Assembly: GCA_050249835.1 (NCBI GenBank)
Contig: JBFWPT010000005.1
Coordinates: forward strand, 45,195 to 109,194
DNA from: Miltoncostaea sp050249835
GTDB lineage: Bacteria; Actinomycetota; Thermoleophilia; Miltoncostaeales; Miltoncostaeaceae
Length of the DNA: 64,000 nucleotides
Direction: 5' to 3'
Positions within the stretch are counted from its first letter, which is position 1. The number at the start of each line of letters is the position of its first letter. The notes beneath the pieces were generated by a model, which saw only the letters and a program-made list of their open reading frames with translations, was not told where the DNA came from and did not search any database. The position numbers and the translations under genes are program-made. Of this stretch, positions 42,895 through 49,894 are shown piece by piece.

Positions 42895-42900
42895 TAGACT
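42895..42900 (+). promoter_or_regulatory. Leaderless -10 of polX
   Basis: TAGACT ends seven bases before ATG 42908. Confidence 0.4.
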
Positions 42901-42907
42901 CACGGGG

Positions 42908-44671
42908 ATGGCACGGGACCTCCCGACGAACGCGGAGATCGCGGACCGGCTCGCGCTGCTCGGCGACCTGCTGGAGCTGGAGGGCGCGGTGCGCCACCGC
43001 GTGCTCGCCTACCGCCGCGGGGCCGCCCGGGTGCGGCAGACCTCGTCGTCGGTCGCCGAGATGGCCCTGGCGGGCCGTGCCGTGGAGCTGCCGGACATCG
43101 GCGCGACGCTCCAGGCCAAGATCGTCGAGCTGGCCGAGACCGGGACGATCTCCGCGCTCGACAAGGTGAAGGTCCGGGTGCCGGAGGGCCTGGCGGCCGT
43201 CGCGTCCCTGGAGGGCATCGGCCCGAAGCGCGCGGTCGCGCTCTGGGGCGCCCTCGGCATCACCGACCTCGACAGCCTCACGGCCGCCGCCGCCGAGGGG
43301 CGCCTCTCCGAGGTCCCCGGGTTCGGGCCGGCGACGCGCGACAAGCTCGTGGAGCAGCTCGCCCGGCGGGTGGAGGAGGGCGGCGACGGCCCGCAGCGCG
43401 TGCCGCTGGGCGTCGCCCTGCCGCTGGCCGAGGCCATGGCGGACGGCCTCCGCGCCGCGGTGCCCGGCGCGCGGGTCGAGATCGCCGGGTCGCTGCGCCG
43501 CGGGCGCGAGTCGGCCCACGACATCGACCTCGTGGGCGCCGCGCCCCGCCCCGGCGACCTGCTCGACGCCCTCGCGGGCCTCCCCGAGGTGGAGCGCGTC
43601 CTCTCCGGCGGGGACGCCGCCCGGGCGGTCTCCACCCACCTCGGCCCCCGCGTCGAGCTGTCGGTCACCACGCCCGAGGCGTTCGGCAACCTGCTCCAGC
43701 ACGCCACCGGGTCCAAGGCCCACAACATCCGCCTGCGCGAGCTGGCCGTGCGGCGGGGGCTGTCGGTCTCCCAGCACGGCATCGCCGGCGAGGACGGCAC
43801 GGCGGTCCACGCGGACGAGGAGGGCGTCTACGCGGCGCTCGGCCTCCACGTGGTGCCGCCGGAGCTGCGCGAGGACGACGGGGAGATCGAGCGCGCCGCC
43901 GCCGGGCCGGTCCCCGAGCCGGTCACGCGGGCCGACCTGCGCGGCGAGCTCCACTCGCACACCACCTGGAGCGACGGCACCCTCTCGGTGGCCGAGATGG
44001 TCGAGGCGGCGCGGCGGCGCGGCCTGGAGTACCTGGCGATCAGCGACCACTCGCGCAGCCTCGCCATGGCGGGCGGGCTCGACCCGGAGCGGGTGATGCG
44101 CCAGTGGGAGGAGATCCGGGAGGCCGACGCCCGCCACGACGACATCACGGTGCTGCGCGCGACCGAGGTCGACATCCTGGGCGACGGCCGCCTTGACTTC
44201 GACGACGAGCTGCTCGCGCGGTTCGACTGGGTCACCGCGAGCGTCCACTCGGCGCTGACCCAGGACCGCGAGCGGATGACCTCACGGGTGCTGGCGGCCG
44301 TCGAGAGCCCCTTCGTCGACGTCATCGGGCACCCCACCGGCCGCATGCTCGGCCGCCGCGCCCACTCGGCCCTCGACGTCGGCCGCCTGGCGGAGGCCGC
44401 GGCGCGCACCGGCACCTACCTCGAGGTCAACGGCCAGCCGCGGCGCCTCGACCTGGACGCGGCCATGGCCCGGACCGCACTCGACGCCGGCGCCCGGCTC
44501 ACGATCGGCGCCGACGCGCACTCCGAGGAGGCCCTCGACTACGCCCGGTTCGGGGTCCTCGTCGCCCGCCGGGCGGGCGCCCTGCCCGGGGACGTCGGCA
44601 ACACCCTCACCTGGCCGGAGCTGGCGGCGGCCCGCGCCGCGCGCCTCGCGGCCGCGGGGGCTCAGCCCTGA
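42908..44671 (+). CDS. polX: Family X DNA polymerase with PHP domain (PolX)
   Basis: 587 residues. The order is an 8-kDa helical domain, two helix-hairpin-helix motifs (LEGIGPKRA, VPGFGPATRD), a Pol X palm and a C-terminal PHP nuclease domain. The palm has GSLRRGRESAHDID with D205 and D207. The third metal ligand, normally Asp, is E250 (GPRVELSV). The PHP metal sites are complete: H349/H351 (LHSHTTWSDG), SDHS, EVDI, SVHS, GHPTGR and GADAHS. Bacterial PolX fills short gaps in base-excision repair and has 3'-5' exonuclease or AP endonuclease activity. It overlaps otsB tail-to-tail by 10 bases. Confidence 0.93.
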   Translation: MARDLPTNAEIADRLALLGDLLELEGAVRHRVLAYRRGAARVRQTSSSVAEMALAGRAVELPDIGATLQAKIVELAETGTISALDKVKVRVPEGLAAVASLEGIGPKRAVALWGALGITDLDSLTAAAAEGRLSEVPGFGPATRDKLVEQLARRVEEGGDGPQRVPLGVALPLAEAMADGLRAAVPGARVEIAGSLRRGRESAHDIDLVGAAPRPGDLLDALAGLPEVERVLSGGDAARAVSTHLGPRVELSVTTPEAFGNLLQHATGSKAHNIRLRELAVRRGLSVSQHGIAGEDGTAVHADEEGVYAALGLHVVPPELREDDGEIERAAAGPVPEPVTRADLRGELHSHTTWSDGTLSVAEMVEAARRRGLEYLAISDHSRSLAMAGGLDPERVMRQWEEIREADARHDDITVLRATEVDILGDGRLDFDDELLARFDWVTASVHSALTQDRERMTSRVLAAVESPFVDVIGHPTGRMLGRRAHSALDVGRLAEAAARTGTYLEVNGQPRRLDLDAAMARTALDAGARLTIGADAHSEEALDYARFGVLVARRAGALPGDVGNTLTWPELAAARAARLAAAGAQP

Positions 44672-45468
44672 AGCAGGTGGCGCAGCACCCCGAGCGCGCC
44701 GGCGGGGCCCTGCACCTCCAGATCGGCCGCCTCCCGCACGGCGGGCGGCACCTCACCGGCGGCCACGGCGATGCCCAGGGCCTGGTCCAGGCCGCCCTCG
44801 ACCCGCAGGGCGCGCAGCGCCCGCCAGGCGTCCGCGTCGGTGCGGTCGTCGCCGATGTAGAGCGCCGTCCGGGCGCCCGAGTCGCGCAGCAGGGCGCGGA
44901 CGGCGGTGCCCTTGTCGACCGGCACCGGCGGCCGCAGCTCCAGCACCTCGCGCCCGGTGGACGGCACGAGGCCCCGGTCCAGGGCGTCGGAGGCGATCTG
45001 CGCCATCAGGAGCCGGGCGGCCTCGGGGTCGCGCGCGCCGCGGGCGTGGACGCTGACGGTCGCGCCCTTCGCCTCGATGCGCAGGTCGCCCGGCGCGAGG
45101 CGCTCGGGCGGCCAGCCGGCGACGAAGGCGGCGACCGCGGGCAGGTGCTCCTCGACCCCGTCGGCCAGCTCGGGCTCCCGCCCGACCCGGTGGATCTCCA
45201 TCCCGTGGTTGCCGGCGTAGGCGCAGCCGGGCAGCGCCACCAGGCGCTCCAGGTCGGCCAGGCCCCGGCCGCTCACGAAGGCGAGCAGGCGCACCCGCCC
45301 GCGCAGCTCCACCAGGGCCTCGGGGACGCCGTCCAGCAGGCGCGAGTCCTCGGGGCGGGGGACGATCGGCGCGAGCGTGCCGTCGACGTCGCAGAAGACC
45401 GCGGCATCGCCGAGGTCCTCGCGCAGGGGGGCGAGCGCGGCCTCGAGGGTCCGGTCGGAGACGGTCAC
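44662..45468 (-). CDS. otsB: Trehalose-6-phosphate phosphatase (OtsB-like)
   Basis: 268 residues from GTG 45468. HAD motif I is VFCDVDGTLAPI, then FVSGRGLADLERLV, the OtsB cap with YAGNHGMEIHR, and YIGDDRTDADAW as motif IV. LRPPVPVDKGTAV is also family-specific. It removes phosphate from trehalose-6-phosphate. The synthase otsA is not in the window, so assignment rests on motifs alone. The GTG is preceded by a TAGGGT box. Confidence 0.9.
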   Translation of the reverse strand: MTVSDRTLEAALAPLREDLGDAAVFCDVDGTLAPIVPRPEDSRLLDGVPEALVELRGRVRLLAFVSGRGLADLERLVALPGCAYAGNHGMEIHRVGREPELADGVEEHLPAVAAFVAGWPPERLAPGDLRIEAKGATVSVHARGARDPEAARLLMAQIASDALDRGLVPSTGREVLELRPPVPVDKGTAVRALLRDSGARTALYIGDDRTDADAWRALRALRVEGGLDQALGIAVAAGEVPPAVREAADLEVQGPAGALGVLRHLLQG

Positions 45469-45476
45469 GCCGCCCG

Positions 45477-45482
45477 ACCCTA
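45477..45482 (-). promoter_or_regulatory. Leaderless -10 of otsB
   Basis: TAGGGT on the minus strand ends eight bases before GTG 45468. Confidence 0.4.
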
Positions 45483-45514
45483 GCACCGGCCCGCGGTCCC
45501 CCGGGGGGGTCCTC

Positions 45515-45859
45515 CTGCCCCTGGCCCTGACGGGCCTGACGGCCGGCCTGTTCGCCTCCCTGTTCGGGGTGGGAGGCGGGGTCGTGATGGTCCCCCTGCT
45601 GATCGCCCTGCTGGGGTATAACGCCCGTGTCGCGACGGCAACGTCGCTGGCCGCCATCATCTTCACGGCGACGGCCGGCACCGTCACCCACGGCGCCCTG
45701 GGCAACGTCCAGTGGGACACCGCCCTGCTCGTGGGGCTCCCCGCCATGGTCGGCGTGAACCTGGGGATCGCGCTCAAGGACCGCATGTCGTCGCGGGCCC
45801 TCACCTACGCGTTCGTGGTCCTCCTCCTCGCCGTGGCGGTCCGGATCGCGGTGGCCTGA
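45515..45859 (+). CDS. TauE/SafE permease, N-terminal half
   Basis: About 114 residues with three or four membrane helices and the family motif LFGVGGGVVMVPLL. It is one half of a normal TauE/SafE sulfite/anion permease. No ATG, GTG or TTG lies in frame near the first helix; CTG 45515 is where the family start falls, and the nearest canonical start is ATG 45377, inside otsB on the other strand and giving a non-family leader. The frame ends at TGA 45857-45859, and the very next codon in the same frame is GTG starting the C-terminal half. Confidence 0.75.
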   Translation: MPLALTGLTAGLFASLFGVGGGVVMVPLLIALLGYNARVATATSLAAIIFTATAGTVTHGALGNVQWDTALLVGLPAMVGVNLGIALKDRMSSRALTYAFVVLLLAVAVRIAVA

Positions 45860-46231
45860 GTGGAGGTCCTCCTCGTCATCGCGCTCGGGGTGGCCGCGGG
45901 CGCCGTCGCCGGCCTCTTCGGCGTGGGCGGCGGCATCATCTTCGTGCCGGCCCTCACGCTGGTGCTGGGGCTCACCCAGCTGGAGGCGGAGGCGACCTCG
46001 CTGCTGGCGATCATCCCGGTGGCCGTGCTCGGCTCCTGGCGGCAGACCCGCGCGGGCACGGTGCGGTGGCGCGACGCGACCGTGATGGGGGTCGTCTCCG
46101 TGGCGACCGCCGTGCTCGGCGCCTTCCTGGCCGACGCGGCCCCCGAGCGGGCCCTGCGCATCGGGTTCGCGCTGCTCCTGGTCGCCACCGCGGTCCAATT
46201 GATCCTGCGGGCCCGTCACCAATCCGAGTGA
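45860..46231 (+). CDS. TauE/SafE permease, C-terminal half
   Basis: 123 residues with about four membrane helices and the second repeat motif LFGVGGGIIFVPAL. It is in the same frame as the preceding half, directly after its stop codon (TGA-GTG). Together the two make about 238 residues, the usual full length for TauE/SafE. It could be restarted by ribosomes that terminate at the TGA, giving a two-chain permease, or the TGA may be a mutation or a sequencing error. Confidence 0.78.
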   Translation: MEVLLVIALGVAAGAVAGLFGVGGGIIFVPALTLVLGLTQLEAEATSLLAIIPVAVLGSWRQTRAGTVRWRDATVMGVVSVATAVLGAFLADAAPERALRIGFALLLVATAVQLILRARHQSE

Positions 46232-46318
46232 TGCGGACCGCCGCCGAACGGTAAGTATCCTGTGAGGTTGTCGGCGACTCCGGCCGCCGCGCCCGGACGC
46301 CCCTGGTAGGAAGGCCGG

Positions 46319-47125
46319 GTGCCCACCCGGCTCCTGACCATCGTGGCCGCGCTCGTCCTCGCCCTCGTCGCGGCCCCCGCCGCGCTGGCGCTGCAGGTGA
46401 GCGTGTCCGTCGCCGGCACCGGCGTGTCCGTGTCGCTGGCCGAGCCCGGCGCCCCCGTGGGCGTCGCGGTGACCCCGGCGGCCACGCCGGCGGCGGCCCC
46501 CCCGGTCGTCACGCCGGTCGTCGAGACCGCGGTCCGCACCGTGGCCCCGGTGATCGATGCCGTCACCCCGGCCCCGCCGCCCGCCCCGTCCACCGCCGCC
46601 ACGGCGGCCGCACCGCCGGCCCCGGCGGACCCCGCGCCCCCGGCGCCCGCGGCCGCCCCGGCGGCCCCGGCCGCGGCGCAGCCCGCGCCCACCCCGGCGC
46701 CGACGCCGGCGCGCGAGGCCACGCCCGGCGCGTCGCCGGCCCCGGACGCCCTCCCGGACCGCCGGCCGCCGACCGCGATCGCCCCGGCCCGGCCGGAGCC
46801 CGCGCCGGAGCCCGCCACCGCCGAGCTCACCCCGGAGGCGGTCCCGGCCGCCGCGGGCGACGCGCCCGCCGGCCCGGCCGACGCGCCGTCGGCCGCCGCC
46901 GCCGGGCCCGCGGGTAGCGGGCCGGACGGCCCCGCGCCCGCCGCCGTGTCGGGGACCTCCTCCGCGAGCGCCGTGGCGCCCGGCGCCGGCATGAGCCTGC
47001 TCCTGGCCGCCGTGCTCGCCGGCCTCCTGCTCCTGCTGCCGCCCCCGGCGGCCCTGCGGCGCCGTGAGGCGCCTCGGGCCGCGCCGGGACCCGCGCCGCC
47101 ACAGCCCTCCGAGCGGCCCGGATAG
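46319..47125 (+). CDS. Secreted Pro/Ala-rich wall or surface protein
   Basis: 268 residues. A signal peptide (LLTIVAALVLALVAAPAALA) is followed by a short strand-like stretch (LQVSVSVAGTGVSVSLAE), a Pro/Ala-rich stalk of about 150 residues, then a hydrophobic segment (SLLLAAVLAGLLLLL) and a basic end (RRRE), an anchoring pattern for surface proteins. No sortase LPxTG is present. GTG 46319 is preceded by AGGAAGG. TATCCT at 46255-46260 may be the -10. Low-complexity makes homology calls unsafe. It is followed by another secreted protein of similar composition. Confidence 0.65.
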   Translation: MPTRLLTIVAALVLALVAAPAALALQVSVSVAGTGVSVSLAEPGAPVGVAVTPAATPAAAPPVVTPVVETAVRTVAPVIDAVTPAPPPAPSTAATAAAPPAPADPAPPAPAAAPAAPAAAQPAPTPAPTPAREATPGASPAPDALPDRRPPTAIAPARPEPAPEPATAELTPEAVPAAAGDAPAGPADAPSAAAAGPAGSGPDGPAPAAVSGTSSASAVAPGAGMSLLLAAVLAGLLLLLPPPAALRRREAPRAAPGPAPPQPSERPG

Positions 47126-47129
47126 GCGC

Positions 47130-47160
47130 GGCGCGCCCCCGCCCACGGCGGGAGCGCGCC
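47130..47160 (+). terminator. GC-rich hairpin between the two secreted-protein genes
   Basis: Outer stem GGCGCGC (47130-47136) with GCGCGCC (47154-47160), inner stem CCCGCC (47138-47143) with GGCGGG (47147-47152), one mismatch between them. No T-run. Confidence 0.45.
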
Positions 47161-47198
47161 CACAGCCCATCCGAACCGCAACGAGAGGAACACATCAC

Positions 47199-48388
47199 AT
47201 GCGACGCCACATCCTGGCGGTGGTGGCCGGTGCCCTGACGCTGGTCGCCGCCCCCGCCCTGGCCCTCGGGGCCCCCTCCGAGGCGCCGGACGCGGCGGCC
47301 GTGGTGGCGGTCTCCGCCCCCGGCGCCGACGCGGCCGTGACGGTCTCGGCCGACGTCCCCGCCCTCCCCGCGCTGCCGGTCGACCCGGCCGCGGTGATCG
47401 CGGACCCGGTCGGCACCGTGACCGGCGTGGTGGAGGACCCGATCGGGACGGTGGAGTCGGTGACCGGCGAGCTGCCGGTGGCCCTCCCGCCGCTGCCCGT
47501 GGACCCGGCCGCCGTGGTCGCCGACCCGGTCGGCACCGTGACCGGCGTGGTGGAGGACCCGATCGGGACGGTGGAGTCGGTGACCGGCGAGCTGCCGATG
47601 GCCCTCCCGCCGCTGCCCGTGGACCCGGCCGCCGTGGTCGCCGACCCCGTCGGCACCGTGACCGCCGTGGTCGAGGACCCGGTCGCCACCGTCGAGACGG
47701 TCGCCGACGCGCTCCCGAAGCCGAAGCTGCCCGCCCTGCCGGCGCTGCCGGTGGAGCTGCCGGTCGACCCGCAGGCGGTCATCGACGACCCGGTGGGGGC
47801 CGTCACGCACGTCGTGGCCGACCCGACCTCCGTCATCACGCCCCTGACGGGCCCGCTCCCGATCCCGGCGCTGCCGGCCCTCCCGGCGCTGCCGGCCCTG
47901 CCGGCNNNNNNNNNNNNNNNNNNNNNNNNNNNNNNNNNNNNNNNNNNNNNNNNNNNNNNNNNNNNNNNNNNNNNNNNNNNNNNNNNNNNNNNNNNNNNNN
48001 NNNNNTCATCGACGACCCGGTGGGGGCCGTCACGCACGTCGTGGCCGACCCGACCTCCGTCATCACGCCCCTGACGGGCCCGCTCCCGATCCCGGCGCTG
48101 CCGGCCCTCCCGGCGCTGCCGGCCCTGCCGGCGCTGCCCGCGATCGAGCTGCCCGCCCTGCCGGCGCTGCCGGTGGACCCGGCCGCCGTCATCGCCGATC
48201 CCGTCGGGACGGTGACCGGCGTGGCCGCCGACCCGGTCGGCACCGTCGCAGGCCTGCTGGCCGGCCTGCCGCTCCCCGCGCTGCCGCTGCCCGCGCTGCC
48301 GGTCGACCCGGCCGCCGTGCTCGCGGACCCGCTCGGCACGGTCACGGGCCTCACCGGCCCGCTGCCGCTGCCGGCGCTGGAGCTCTGA
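47199..48388 (+). CDS. Secreted protein with 40-residue repeats, interrupted by N gap
   Basis: An Sec signal peptide (HILAVVAGALTLVAAPALALG) starts at ATG 47199, with AGAGG upstream. The mature part is made of repeats with the theme VDPAAVVADPVGTVTGVV followed by EDPIGTVESVTGELP, then LP-A-LP proline zippers. At DNA level the unit is 120 bp and starts at 47373, 47493 and 47613. As written, the 100 N's put the two sides in different frames. If the 127-bp duplicate and the N's are collapsed, one frame of 963 bases (320 residues) runs from 47199 to TGA 48386-48388. Function unknown; probably a wall-associated or matrix protein. Confidence 0.65.
47373..47732 (+). repeat. Three tandem 120-bp coding repeats
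   Basis: Units begin at 47373, 47493 and 47613. The first two are nearly identical over most of their length, the third has diverged in its second half. Confidence 0.8.
47779..47905 (+). repeat. 127-bp sequence repeated exactly after the N gap
   Basis: Identical base for base to 48006-48132. The copy ends at the last base before the N's and the partner starts at the first base after them. Confidence 0.95.
47906..48005. other. Assembly gap of 100 N
   Basis: Exactly 100 undetermined bases inside the repeat protein gene. The round number indicates a placeholder and not a measured gap. Confidence 0.98.
48006..48132 (+). repeat. Second copy of the 127-bp sequence
   Basis: Exact duplicate of 47779-47905, directly after the N's. 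Confidence 0.95.
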
Positions 48389-48441
48389 CCGCGGGTCATC
48401 CGCACGCCGCCGGTCCCCTCGGGGACCGGCGGCACCCGCGG
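48389..48441. terminator. Nested hairpin terminator between convergent genes
   Basis: Outer arms CCGCGGGT (48389-48396) and ACCCGCGG (48434-48441); inner arms GCCGCCGGTCCCC (48406-48418) and GGGGACCGGCGGC (48421-48433), a 13-bp perfect stem. It fills the space between the repeat-protein stop and the nuoN stop. Confidence 0.65.
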
Positions 48442-48442
48442 C

Positions 48443-49894
48443 TCAGGGGGCCAGCAGGGACTCCGCGGCGCCCCGGCAGGCGTCGAGCACCGGGGAGGCC
48501 ATCAGGCTCAGGACGACCACGCTGATGCCGGCGGCGATCGTGGCGATGCCCACCGGGCCCGGGATCGGCAGCACCTTCCGCGGCCCGCCCTCGGGGCCCG
48601 GCGACCAGGCGACCCAGACGACGCGCAGGTAGTAGCCGAGGCTCACCATGCTGCCGACGGCGCCCACGATGGCGAGCCAGGTCATCTCCTCCTCCACGGC
48701 GGCGCCGAAGAGCAGGAACTTCCCGATGAAGCCGGAGAGCGGCGGGAACCCGGCGAGGGACAGCATCGCGATCGTCAGGACGACGCCGATCACCGGCCGG
48801 GCGCGGCCGTAGCCGGCGAGGGCGGCGACGGAGTCCCCGTCCTCCACCTCGCGCTCGCGGATGATGACGACGGCGAAGGCCGCGAGGGTCATGGCCGCGT
48901 AGGCGAGCAGGTAGTAGATGACGGCCTCCGCGCCGTCGATGCTCCCCGTGGCGACGCCGATCAGCAGGTACCCGGCCTGGGCGATGCTCGAGTAGGCGAG
49001 CAGCCGCTTCATGTTCGGCTGGACGAGCGCGGCGACGTTGCCCACCACGATGGAGGCGACGGCCAGGACGGCGATCACCACCGACCAGTCGTCCTGGATG
49101 TCGGTGAAGACGCCCGAGAAGATCCGCAGGAAGGCGGCGAACGCGGCCGCCTTCACGGCGGTCGACATGAACGCCGTGACCGTCGTGGGGGCGCCCTCGT
49201 AGACGTCCGGCGTCCACATGTGGAACGGCGCGGCCGACGCCTTGAACGCGAGGCCGGCGGCGATCAGCGCCATCGCGGCCACCACCAGCGGCTCCCCGGT
49301 GAAGGACGAGCCCGCGAGCTGCTCGCCGATCACCGTGAGGTTGGTGGACCCGGTGGCGCCGAAGAGGAAGGTCAGGCCGTACAGCAGGATCGACGCGCCC
49401 ACGGCGCCCGCGATCAGGTACTTGAGGCCGCTCTCCAGCGAGCGCTCGCGCCAGACCTCCAGGGCGCAGAGCACGTACAGGCTCACCGAGAGGATCTCGA
49501 TGCCCAGGAAGATCGTGATGAGGTCGCCGGCCCCGGCGACGAGCATCATCCCGGTCGCCGATATCAGCAGCAGGGCGACGTACTCGCCGCGCCGGTCGAC
49601 GGCCGCCGGCTCGCGCCAGGCGAGCAGGATCGTCACGAGCGCGACCGACAGGAACAGCAGGTTGAAGAGCAGGGAGAAGCGGTCGGCGCGCAGGCCGCCG
49701 CCGAAGGCCTCCTCGCGGTCCCCCCAGAGCACGATCGACATGACCGCTGCGGCGGCGATGCCGGCGATGCCCACGAACGCGGGCCCGTGGCGCCGCATGG
49801 TCCGGCCCGGCAGCAGCCCGGCGGTCATCGCGAGCGTGCCGGACGCGGCCATGATGATGACCGGGGTGGCGGCGACGACGTTCAGGTCGCTCAC
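48443..49894 (-). CDS. nuoN: NADH-quinone oxidoreductase subunit N
   Basis: 483 residues, about 14 membrane helices. Antiporter-like core: LGIEILSVSLYVL with the TM5 glutamate, and LAFKASAAPFHMWTPDVYEGAP with the TM7 lysine and loop. One of three proton-pumping antiporter-like subunits of complex I. Last gene of the nuo operon; the GTG start overlaps the nuoM stop by GTGA. Confidence 0.96.
   Translation of the reverse strand: MSDLNVVAATPVIIMAASGTLAMTAGLLPGRTMRRHGPAFVGIAGIAAAAVMSIVLWGDREEAFGGGLRADRFSLLFNLLFLSVALVTILLAWREPAAVDRRGEYVALLLISATGMMLVAGAGDLITIFLGIEILSVSLYVLCALEVWRERSLESGLKYLIAGAVGASILLYGLTFLFGATGSTNLTVIGEQLAGSSFTGEPLVVAAMALIAAGLAFKASAAPFHMWTPDVYEGAPTTVTAFMSTAVKAAAFAAFLRIFSGVFTDIQDDWSVVIAVLAVASIVVGNVAALVQPNMKRLLAYSSIAQAGYLLIGVATGSIDGAEAVIYYLLAYAAMTLAAFAVVIIREREVEDGDSVAALAGYGRARPVIGVVLTIAMLSLAGFPPLSGFIGKFLLFGAAVEEEMTWLAIVGAVGSMVSLGYYLRVVWVAWSPGPEGGPRKVLPIPGPVGIATIAAGISVVVLSLMASPVLDACRGAAESLLAP

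Noticed and set aside
44753..47170. Minus-strand open frame of 805 codons opposite the TauE halves and the Pro/Ala-rich gene
   Set aside because: Translation is Arg/Gly-rich without motifs; it is a shadow of GC-rich codons.
46216..47193. Minus-strand open frame opposite the Pro/Ala-rich secreted gene
   Set aside because: The plus strand has a signal peptide, anchor segment and ribosome site; the minus translation has only Ala/Gly repeats.
47373..48388. Tandem repeats considered as a CRISPR-like or minisatellite element
   Set aside because: The repeats are in frame, contiguous without spacers and code for a secreted protein; not CRISPR.
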